Origin: Mongoliitalea lutea
Lineage (GTDB): Bacteria; Bacteroidota; Bacteroidia; Cytophagales; Cyclobacteriaceae
Length of the DNA: 33,576 nucleotides
NCBI RefSeq assembly: GCF_014652135.1
Contig: NZ_BMYF01000028.1
Location: 15,729 to 49,304, forward strand
Direction of reading: 5' to 3'
Part shown: positions 17,298 through 23,354 of the stretch, one piece after another
Layout: each line of letters opens with the position of its first letter
Position numbering within the stretch: position 1 is the first letter of the stretch
Program-made: the position numbers and the translations under genes
The notes under the pieces: model-generated
Database searches by the model: none
The model's input: only the letters and a program-made list of their open reading frames with translations
Told to the model about the DNA's origin: nothing

Positions 17298-18218
17298 TTA
17301 TTTTACAAATTCCCGAATGAAGCGATTAACCTCGATTGCTTGCTCAAACATCAGCATATGACCTGCAGCAGGTATCAAATTCACCTTCACATCAGGTATC
17401 ATCTTTTTAGCAGAGGCCGCGACAGCCTCAGTAGTCAAGTGGGGATTAAGCAATTTATTTGGAATGAGGTCATCGTTAGCTCCAAAAAGGACTAGCACAG
17501 GAATTTTCAAACTTCCAAGCAAGTCAGCAACAGGCTGTCGCACCATTCCTCGAATGCCATTGACCACCATAGCTGCATAGCGCGGAAACTCTGGATCATC
17601 TTTGATGACGATTCTATCATCGATCATAAATCGAGCATCATCGGTATATGAATAGAAATTTCTTTTCAGGTTGGATTCGATTTCTTGATCTGAACTTGCC
17701 GCAATAGCTTCTGGACTTATCATTTCGAAGAAAGCTTTTTGTTGATCGGTAAAAGTCTCAATACCCGCAGGAGCCACTAAAATCAGGGATTTGACTATTT
17801 CGGGATAAGCAAGCCCTACATGAATAGCAATCTGCCCTCCCATAGAATGCCCAACCAAATGAATCTCTGAAAGCCCAAGATTTTGAACTAATTCCTGAAT
17901 CACTCTTGCTTGATCTTTCAGCAAATAGGTTTCCTCTGGTTTGCTTGATTTTCCATAGCCCAGTAAATCGACCGCAATGCAGCGGTAATGCTTGCTCAAT
18001 TCCTCCACATTCTTTTTCCAAGCAGGTCCATAGCTTCCCAAGCCATGAACAAAAATAAGTGTCTCTCCTTCCCCTTCATCCATGAAGGCTATTTCCTGTC
18101 CATTGGACAAACTGACTTTTTTAACTGAGTAAGGGTACTCGATACTTTCAAAAATGTCTTGTCCCTTTACCGAAAATGAATAAAGACTAATCAGAATTAC
18201 GATAAATAGATTTTTCAT
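17298..18218 (-). CDS. Secreted alpha/beta hydrolase
   Basis: A 306-residue exported hydrolase. Residues 1-19 are a signal peptide (FIVILISLYSFSVKG), with no lipobox. The fold shows FVHGLGSYGPAW (oxyanion loop), the nucleophile elbow GHSMGG with Ser125, an acid in GANDDLIP (Asp249 or Asp250) and His287 in AAGHMLMFE. It should cleave an ester or amide in the periplasm; the substrate is unknown. Its start codon overlaps the stop of the upstream SSS symporter by 4 bases (ATGA), a strong sign of translational coupling, so symporter and hydrolase likely serve the same compound, the hydrolase releasing what the symporter imports. A terminator follows the gene. Confidence 0.9.
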   Translation of the reverse strand: MKNLFIVILISLYSFSVKGQDIFESIEYPYSVKKVSLSNGQEIAFMDEGEGETLIFVHGLGSYGPAWKKNVEELSKHYRCIAVDLLGYGKSSKPEETYLLKDQARVIQELVQNLGLSEIHLVGHSMGGQIAIHVGLAYPEIVKSLILVAPAGIETFTDQQKAFFEMISPEAIAASSDQEIESNLKRNFYSYTDDARFMIDDRIVIKDDPEFPRYAAMVVNGIRGMVRQPVADLLGSLKIPVLVLFGANDDLIPNKLLNPHLTTEAVAASAKKMIPDVKVNLIPAAGHMLMFEQAIEVNRFIREFVK

Positions 18219-19726
18219 AGGGTTTGTAGTTGCGCGGTTTTAGTTTTTTTACTCCAGAAAATCAGCAAATTTCCAACAATAATAGAAGCAACAATGGCGA
18301 ATGCAGCTGCTATCCCGGGATTTTTGACAGGACCTTGCATATAGGATGTAAGAGGAACATAGTATACGGAGAAGTGAACAAGCACTGCTGTCAAAGATGC
18401 CCCAAAGGCAGCCATTACAGGCGTTCCTTTTCTAAATGTCCCATACAATACAGGAAAGAAAGCTGCTGAAAAATAAGCGTATACTCCATTTTGAGCAAAA
18501 ATTCCTACAGATAAATTCGGGTTAATCAATTGGTCTTTGGTAAGGAAAAAACTCACCACTGCAAGCATAATAATCACCAATTTATTGATGAAAATGCCAT
18601 TTTTTTCTATGTTCAAAGCTTTCCCTGCCAAAGGATCTAATATATCAGAAGTAATGGTAATAGAAAGTGACTGAATCAAGCCCTCCAAGGTACTTAAACC
18701 TGCGGAAATCAACCCAAGAATCAAAATCAATCCCATATACACAGGAAAATGATTGACCACATACCAAGTCACCACATTGTCTACAGGGATAATTTTATCT
18801 CCATCCAACAACTCAGGGTTCAAAATCCGCACATACAAGCCAACCAAAACTACAGAGAAGAACAAAATCTCAGTCAAAACTGCTACCCATAAGAATTTAT
18901 TGACATGCGCTTCACTTTTGAGTAAAAGTGACTTGGTAATAATATGAGGCTGGCAGACAATAGCAATTCCCACGATGATTTGACAGATAACTATTTCAAA
19001 GAAATCCCGAAACAAAGGGCTTTGCTCATTTTTCCACTCAGCTAACACAGGATCTGTGGCCTTTAATTTTTCTAAAAACCCATAAACTCCCGTTGAAAAG
19101 TGATCATATCCAGATCCTAACAAAATAATGGCTACTGTTACCATCAAAATCGCCTGTACCATGTTTGTGTAAACCATGGAATTAGCTCCTCCAAACATCA
19201 TGTATCCAAAAATAAAGGCAATAAGCATGAAACTCATCCAAATCTCATCCACACCCAAAGAAGCTGAGAGGACCTTGGTCAAACCAACACATATCAACAC
19301 AATGAATGTGATCAGTAATAGGGACAGAAAAGCGAAAAATATCGAGTATCTTTTACTACCATACATATTGCCTATCCATTGGGCCATGGTGAGCGCTTTC
19401 ACAGTTTGACCCGCTTTGCGGAATCCTTTTGTTAGGACAATCAACGAACCCAAAGCTGCCAATGGCAACACTACAGCCATGGAAATAACCCCTGCTACAC
19501 CATAATATGCCACAAAACCTGGGTTGATAATGAAGGTGGCAGCAGAAGTCATACTTGCTGCAAGGCTTAAGCCTACTGCGGTGGGAGAAAACAAAAAACT
19601 CCCCAAAGCATAATCGTTGATTGATTTAGTTTTTTTAGCACCTCTGAATACAAAAAATAAAATAACAGCCATGTAGGTCAGTACCAAGGCTAAAACAGCT
19701 GTGCTCAAAGAATTTGCAACATCCAT
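18215..19726 (-). CDS. Sodium:solute symporter (SSS family)
   Basis: A 503-residue inner-membrane transporter with about 13 hydrophobic spans. Features of the SSS (SLC5) family are the N-terminal FRGAKKTKSINDYALGS loop, SLAASMTSAATFIINPGFVAYYG in the first broken helix, the GGANSMVYTNMVQAILM helix with the sodium-site region, and LISAGLSTLEGLIQSLS. The solute cannot be read from sequence: monocarboxylates, sugars and amino acids are all used in this family. It is translationally coupled to a secreted hydrolase by a 4-bp overlap and divergent from a second, cytosolic hydrolase. It is preceded by a TAnnTTTG box at 19811-19818. Confidence 0.9.
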   Translation of the reverse strand: MDVANSLSTAVLALVLTYMAVILFFVFRGAKKTKSINDYALGSFLFSPTAVGLSLAASMTSAATFIINPGFVAYYGVAGVISMAVVLPLAALGSLIVLTKGFRKAGQTVKALTMAQWIGNMYGSKRYSIFFAFLSLLLITFIVLICVGLTKVLSASLGVDEIWMSFMLIAFIFGYMMFGGANSMVYTNMVQAILMVTVAIILLGSGYDHFSTGVYGFLEKLKATDPVLAEWKNEQSPLFRDFFEIVICQIIVGIAIVCQPHIITKSLLLKSEAHVNKFLWVAVLTEILFFSVVLVGLYVRILNPELLDGDKIIPVDNVVTWYVVNHFPVYMGLILILGLISAGLSTLEGLIQSLSITITSDILDPLAGKALNIEKNGIFINKLVIIMLAVVSFFLTKDQLINPNLSVGIFAQNGVYAYFSAAFFPVLYGTFRKGTPVMAAFGASLTAVLVHFSVYYVPLTSYMQGPVKNPGIAAAFAIVASIIVGNLLIFWSKKTKTAQLQTL

Positions 19727-19762
19727 AAATTCACGGTTTTTTTGGGTTTAATCGATTATTTT

Positions 19763-19785
19763 CCGCCAAAAACAATTAACCCTAT
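19763..19785. promoter_or_regulatory. Shared 19-20 base motif, symporter/hydrolase copy
   Basis: Plus strand CCGCCAAAAACAATTAACCC. Its reverse complement reads GGGTTAATTGTTTTTGGCG, equal to the motif before the TonB receptor except for one missing T. It lies in the 137-bp divergent region between the symporter and the cytosolic hydrolase, downstream of the symporter -7 box. Confidence 0.35.
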
Positions 19786-19810
19786 TATCCGCGAAGAAAT
19801 TTATATTTCA

Positions 19811-19818
19811 CAAACTTA
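19811..19818 (-). promoter_or_regulatory. Candidate promoter -7 box for the symporter
   Basis: On the minus strand this reads TAAGTTTG, a full TAnnTTTG match. No TTTG was seen at the ideal distance upstream. It would give a leader of about 75-80 bases that includes the shared motif at 19763-19785. Confidence 0.4.
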
Positions 19819-19863
19819 AACATTTTTCTTTTATTTAGAGCTTTATCAACCAAAAGGCACATT

Positions 19864-20697
19864 ATGAAACACTATCATTCCCTACCTTCGGGGCATCGTA
19901 TGTACTACGAAATCCGGGGAAATACCGATAGTAAACATCCTCCTTTTGTGTTTTTGAATGGACTTTCCCAATCTACCCAAGCTTGGTTAGGAGTCATTCA
20001 AAAGGACTTTGGAGAGGAGTTTACTTGCATCCTCGTTGACCTCATATTTCAAGGTCAAAGTGACAGTGCAGAAACGTTTAAATCATTTGAAGAACATGCA
20101 GCAGACTTACATGATCTCCTCTCCAAACTCCCCTACAGTAGCTTTCATTTAGCTGGCATCTCTTATGGTGGAGCAGTGGCTCAGCGATTTATCGTACTAT
20201 ACCCTGAAAAAGTAACTCAAGCGTATTTGATTTCTACCTTTTCCAGTAAAAACGAATATTTCAATGCTATCGGTCTTGGTTGGAAAAAAGCCTTGCTATG
20301 TGGCGATTATGAACTGATGTTTGACGTTATGCTTCCTTTTGTATTGGGAAAAAGTTTCTTCGAAAACCCAGTTGTCCCCTTGAAGACGCTCAAAATGTCC
20401 AAAAAAGACATGAGCCCAGCCACAGAAGACTTGCTAAAACTGATGGAAGCCACAGAGAAATCAGAAAATTACCTCTACAGCTTGAGCGACTGTCAAGTTT
20501 CCTGCATCATCATCCATGGTGAAGAAGACCTCCTTTGCACCCCTGAAATGGGAAAAGAAATGGCATCTTATCTTCCTAAAAACGAATTTATAGTATTACC
20601 GGGTGTAGGACATACCTTAAACCTGGAAGCAATAGACCCACTTAAAAATATCTTGGCATCAAGGGCCAAAGCAATAGCGAAAGCTGTAGACGCATAA
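19864..20697 (+). CDS. Cytosolic alpha/beta hydrolase
   Basis: A 277-residue hydrolase without signal peptide or membrane span. FLNGLSQSTQAW is the oxyanion region, the nucleophile is Ser100 in GISYGG, the acid Asp222 in HGEEDLLCTP, and the base His250 in GVGHTLNLE. The catalytic triad is complete. The family covers esterases, lactonases and C-C hydrolases, so the substrate is open. It is divergently transcribed from the SSS symporter that is coupled to a secreted hydrolase of the same superfamily, suggesting extracellular and intracellular cleavage steps of one pathway. Repeat copy 3 starts 8 bp after its stop. Confidence 0.88.
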   Translation: MKHYHSLPSGHRMYYEIRGNTDSKHPPFVFLNGLSQSTQAWLGVIQKDFGEEFTCILVDLIFQGQSDSAETFKSFEEHAADLHDLLSKLPYSSFHLAGISYGGAVAQRFIVLYPEKVTQAYLISTFSSKNEYFNAIGLGWKKALLCGDYELMFDVMLPFVLGKSFFENPVVPLKTLKMSKKDMSPATEDLLKLMEATEKSENYLYSLSDCQVSCIIIHGEEDLLCTPEMGKEMASYLPKNEFIVLPGVGHTLNLEAIDPLKNILASRAKAIAKAVDA

Positions 20698-20704
20698 AAT
20701 TGAA

Positions 20705-20733
20705 GGAATCATTCTGGACAGGTTATTGATTCC
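20705..20733 (+). repeat. GGAATC/GGACAGGTTATT repeat, copy 3
   Basis: GGAATC (20705-20710) is followed after 5 bases by GGACAGGTTATT (20716-20727). Here the element is a clear hairpin: GGAATCA (20705-20711) pairs with TGATTCC (20727-20733) around a 15-base loop that holds the conserved core. It lies between the hydrolase stop and a convergent terminator. Confidence 0.7.
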
Positions 20734-20762
20734 AAAAAAACTACCCCAATGCAGAGGTAGTT
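20734..20762 (-). terminator. Rho-independent terminator after the small lipoprotein
   Basis: AACTACC (20739-20745) and GGTAGTT (20756-20762) form a 7-bp stem with a 10-base loop. On the minus strand it is followed by a run of T (complement of 20734-20740). Confidence 0.8.
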
Positions 20763-20790
20763 AAGAGCTGAAATAACATTGATTATTTTT

Positions 20791-21072
20791 TTAATTTTCA
20801 TTCATTTGAGGCTGAGGATTCCAGACCGGAGTCAACTCTCTCTCCTCTAATCTTACTAACAATCCCTTTTCAAAGGTTGCCAACACAAAAAAACGATCGT
20901 CGCGCTGCACACGGTATGTTTTAAAATCTCCGTCAATTCCACTCAGGACAGCTTCTTTATTTTGTCTCAAAAACTTCCGCTCGGTCATACCTTGCTGAAA
21001 TTCAGGCCTTACTCCTACACATGCATTCAAAAGCAAAGCTACCATGATAATCAATCCATATTTTTTCATCAT
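20791..21072 (-). CDS. Small lipoprotein of unknown function
   Basis: A 93-residue protein. Residues 1-17 are a lipoprotein signal with lipobox LLLNAC (Cys18), so it is anchored in a membrane facing the periplasm. The mature part is short and charged: RKFLRQNKEAVLSG, then a beta hairpin-like YRVQRDDRFFVLATFEKGLLVRLEERELTP, ending in a Pro/Gln/Asn-rich tail. I do not recognise a family. Two adjacent ATGs (MM) make the start uncertain by one codon. It is a single-gene unit with its own terminator, next to but divergent from the SRP RNA gene. Confidence 0.75.
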   Translation of the reverse strand: MMKKYGLIIMVALLLNACVGVRPEFQQGMTERKFLRQNKEAVLSGIDGDFKTYRVQRDDRFFVLATFEKGLLVRLEERELTPVWNPQPQMNEN

Positions 21073-21177
21073 ACTTTTGTTGTTTTTTCATCAAAAAGTG
21101 CAAAAACATTGCCAAAAAAGATCCTCTCTGATTGTTAGCAACTTATAGAATTGGCAGAAGTTTTTTTACACAGAACA

Positions 21178-21208
21178 TTTGTCAAGAAATAATTTTAGCC
21201 TACTTTTG
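21178..21208 (+). promoter_or_regulatory. Promoter of the SRP RNA gene
   Basis: TTTG (21178-21181), 19 bases, then TACTTTTG (21201-21208). Both boxes and the spacing fit the Bacteroidota sigma consensus exactly, and a start 5-7 bases later coincides with the first paired base of the SRP RNA. Confidence 0.8.
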
Positions 21209-21210
21209 TG

Positions 21211-21303
21211 GCCTAGCGGCACGACCAGCTCCTGCTGAATCCCCCAGGTCCGGAAGGAAGCAAGGGTAGGCGGTTGTAGCGGTGCGATGCCGCTTCTTTT
21301 TTT
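21211..21303 (+). ncRNA. ffs: Signal recognition particle RNA, small bacterial type (4.5S)
   Basis: The central stretch CCCCAGGTCCGGAAGGAAGC followed by AAGGGTA is the conserved apical domain of bacterial SRP RNA, with the GGAA tetraloop and Ffh-binding internal loops. The ends pair: AGCGGCA (21215-21221) with TGCCGCT (21288-21294). The RNA joins Ffh to target nascent membrane proteins. A perfect promoter precedes it, and a run of T at 21297-21303 ends it. That T run overlaps the stop of the convergent GSCFA gene by two bases, so the two genes are packed tail to tail with no spacer. Exact ends are estimated from the pairing. Confidence 0.93.
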
Positions 21304-22288
21304 ACTTCCCTCTGTAATTTAATTGTTTGCGAAGCATATCTTGCTCCTTTGAGAAATCAAAATCCCTGCTGTATCGCTCAAGTTTCTTTTGTAAATTATC
21401 CAAAAACTTAAGGTGTGCAGGACTATCAGGATTGAATGGCTTATGCATCAAATCCTTTTTTATCCCCTCAAACTCTCCTATCAAATCAAATGATCGGGGA
21501 TCTACCCATGTCTGCTTAAACCGCTCCCAAATATACCCTTCTGCGATTTCATTGGGATGAATCATGTCTTCTTTGTAAAAACGATAATCTCTGAGTTCAT
21601 CCATCATAATCTCATAACTTGGGAAATAATGAACAAAATCATATGTCTCTTCCAAATCATTTGCTGCCATACGAAGGACTGACTTACTCAATTGATTTTG
21701 AGGGATGCCATCTTTGATATGCCGCACAGGACTTACAGTCAAAATGACTTGAATCCCAGGATTGACTTCTACCAAAAGATTGAAAAATCCTGCAAAAGCT
21801 TTTTGGATTTCATCGGGATGCAATAGTCTTTTTTCAAAAAGATGCCCTGGCTGTTTATGACAATTGGCCACTACTTCCTTATCAGCCCCAAACTCGTACA
21901 CCCAAGCAGTACCCAGGGTAATCAGAACATGGGAAGCCCTTTCCAGAACCTGTTGGGTATGTTGTTGCTTTTTTAATATTAAGCGCTCTAAAGAATCCTG
22001 ACTGTAGGCCACCACATCCGAATGCATCCCATAGTGCAGGTATAAGCCATCTCTTACCAAAACCAACTTTTTGTCCAATGGCATCTCCAACAGGGAGTCC
22101 TCCATCACTCTGGCAATTGAAATGGGATTGAAAATCGTACCGAAAGGATTGTTCAACACAGGGAATTTTCTTTCAGTCAATTTATCCCCAATGACTGTAG
22201 AAAAACAGGAACCAATGGCATAGATACCCGAATGATGATTGATTTTTACCCGAGCTTCAGGTATAGAAAATGAAGTAGTCAATTGCAT
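21302..22288 (-). CDS. GSCFA-family protein
   Basis: A 328-residue cytosolic protein named for its GSCF motif, here AIGSCFSTVIGDKL with Cys28. Further family features are NPFGTIFNPISIARVM, VLITLGTAWVYEF, LTVSPVRHIKDG and the late DMIHPNEIAEGYIWERF. The GSCxxS-like start plus a late DxxHP motif resembles SGNH-type hydrolases, but the reaction of the family is, to my knowledge, not established. The domain is common in Bacteroidota. It has no signal peptide, and the stop abuts the SRP RNA terminator. The motif match is firm; the function is not known. Confidence 0.9.
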   Translation of the reverse strand: MQLTTSFSIPEARVKINHHSGIYAIGSCFSTVIGDKLTERKFPVLNNPFGTIFNPISIARVMEDSLLEMPLDKKLVLVRDGLYLHYGMHSDVVAYSQDSLERLILKKQQHTQQVLERASHVLITLGTAWVYEFGADKEVVANCHKQPGHLFEKRLLHPDEIQKAFAGFFNLLVEVNPGIQVILTVSPVRHIKDGIPQNQLSKSVLRMAANDLEETYDFVHYFPSYEIMMDELRDYRFYKEDMIHPNEIAEGYIWERFKQTWVDPRSFDLIGEFEGIKKDLMHKPFNPDSPAHLKFLDNLQKKLERYSRDFDFSKEQDMLRKQLNYRGK

Positions 22289-22387
22289 GCCTAAAAATAG
22301 AAAGAAAGCCTCAATCCGAAAAACATATTCAGCAATGGAAGAAAAATTAGGAATGGAACGCGGATGAGGCGGATGTATGCATCGCGG

Positions 22388-22457
22388 ATTTGCGCTGTTC
22401 TGCGCTGCCCGAGATTTGCAATCTCGGTCAGCAGATAAATGGGGATTTGCAATCCCC
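22388..22457. repeat. REP cluster downstream of the RAYT gene
   Basis: Two near-perfect palindromes: CCGAGATTTGCAATCTCGG (22409-22427, 8-bp stem, TGC loop) and GGGGATTTGCAATCCCC (22441-22457, 7-bp stem, TGC loop). ATTTGCGCTGT at 22388-22398 precedes them and recurs at 23125-23135. Both share the core ATTTGCAAT while the outer stem bases differ in a compensated way. Confidence 0.85.
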
Positions 22458-22480
22458 TTCGATGAAATGATATGATTACT

Positions 22481-23008
22481 TCAAATCGGCTCTAATCTAA
22501 TTTTACTTTTACGTAATCCATAAAACTCTCCACAACTACTATTCAAATACTCCTCTTCCGATTCGACAATACCAGCCTGAACTGGATTATTATGGATGTA
22601 TTTTATTTTAGTCTTCAAAAAATCCTCAGTGTAAATTTCTTCACCATGATAACCAGACTCCCAAAACCAGATTTTTTCATCTTTTCTTAGCAACCAAAGA
22701 AGCCAACTTTTCCTACTTTCTTTAGGGTTTTCTTGAATGGCTTTGTAAATAGCTTTTGCAGAAAATTTCTTAAAATCTCTAATGATATCACTTAAAGGTG
22801 TCTTATCTGAGCTTAAAATAAAATGGCAGTGATTTGACATGATTACCCAAGCATAAACTTTTAATCCTTTATGAAACTGACAATAGTTGATGCTATCAAT
22901 TAAAATATCAACGTACAGTTCCCGTGTAAAAACATCAGCCCACTGATGAACTGTAAACGTCACAAAATAAAGCGCCTGTTGATCTTTTATAGAGAATGGT
23001 GAAGCCAT
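22481..23008 (-). CDS. REP-associated tyrosine transposase (RAYT, Y1_Tnp family)
   Basis: A 175-residue single-strand DNA transposase of the IS200/IS605-related RAYT group. The HUH metal site is His60 and His62 in MSNHCHFIL, and the nucleophile is Tyr137 in KYIHNNPVQAG, the family signature. Length is normal and no frameshift is seen, so it may be active. RAYTs cut and move REP palindromes rather than themselves, and here REP clusters flank the gene on both sides (22388-22457 and 23061-23305), as expected for a host-domesticated RAYT locus. It sits between the GSCFA gene and purL with no sign of damage to either. Confidence 0.93.
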   Translation of the reverse strand: MASPFSIKDQQALYFVTFTVHQWADVFTRELYVDILIDSINYCQFHKGLKVYAWVIMSNHCHFILSSDKTPLSDIIRDFKKFSAKAIYKAIQENPKESRKSWLLWLLRKDEKIWFWESGYHGEEIYTEDFLKTKIKYIHNNPVQAGIVESEEEYLNSSCGEFYGLRKSKIRLEPI

Positions 23009-23060
23009 AAACTAAGCATTATAAACCACATCTTTAAAACACAGTTAAAATACGATTTAT

Positions 23061-23112
23061 CTAGTGGGATTGCAAATCCCACTTTATCTGAATCACGAAA
23101 TTGCAAATTTCG
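23061..23112. repeat. REP pair unit, copy 1 of an exact 52-bp direct repeat
   Basis: Holds AGTGGGATT-GCA-AATCCCACT (23063-23083, 9-bp stem) and CGAAATT-GCA-AATTTCG (23096-23112, 7-bp stem), 12 bases apart. The core ATTGCAAAT is the reverse complement of the core in the cluster at 22409-22457, so these units point the other way. Confidence 0.88.
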
Positions 23113-23116
23113 AGAA

Positions 23117-23154
23117 ACAGCGCTATTTGCGCTGTCCGAGATTTGCAATCCCCG
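23117..23154. repeat. GC-rich hairpin and chimeric REP
   Basis: ACAGCGC (23117-23123) pairs with GCGCTGT (23129-23135) over a 5-base loop. Next, 23136-23154 starts like the palindrome at 22409 (CCGAGATTTGCAATC) but ends like the one at 22441 (AATCCCC), so its stem is mismatched. Confidence 0.75.
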
Positions 23155-23253
23155 AAGTCAATCTTAAGTTCAAAGCCTGTCTTCACAGAAAAATTAATAG
23201 CCCAATCTTAGTAGCAAGATTATAGGTGATTTTCAACCCATTGGGAGATTGCC

Positions 23254-23305
23254 CTAGTGGGATTGCAAATCCCACTTTATCTGAATCACGAAATTGCAAA
23301 TTTCG
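23254..23305. repeat. REP pair unit, copy 2 of an exact 52-bp direct repeat
   Basis: Identical over 52 bases to 23061-23112, diverging at the first base on each side. Hairpins at 23256-23276 and 23289-23305. The 345-bp gap 23009-23353 consists of these REP units, about 100 bp of plain sequence (23155-23253) with nothing I recognise, and the purL terminator. Confidence 0.88.
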
Positions 23306-23313
23306 CGAAGCAT

Positions 23314-23354
23314 TAAAAAAACTAAACCCCTCTGAAATGGAGGGGTTTAGTTTT
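23314..23354 (-). terminator. Rho-independent terminator of purL
   Basis: AAAACTAAACCCCTC (23318-23332) and GAGGGGTTTAGTTTT (23340-23354) form a perfect 15-bp stem with a 7-base loop. On the minus strand a T run follows. The stem reaches into the purL stop codon (23354-23356). Confidence 0.92.

Noticed and set aside
22388-23305. Repeats with palindromes that could be taken for a CRISPR array
   Set aside because: Only two identical units, irregular spacing, palindromic cores and an adjacent RAYT gene fit REP elements; no spacers of constant size and no cas genes.
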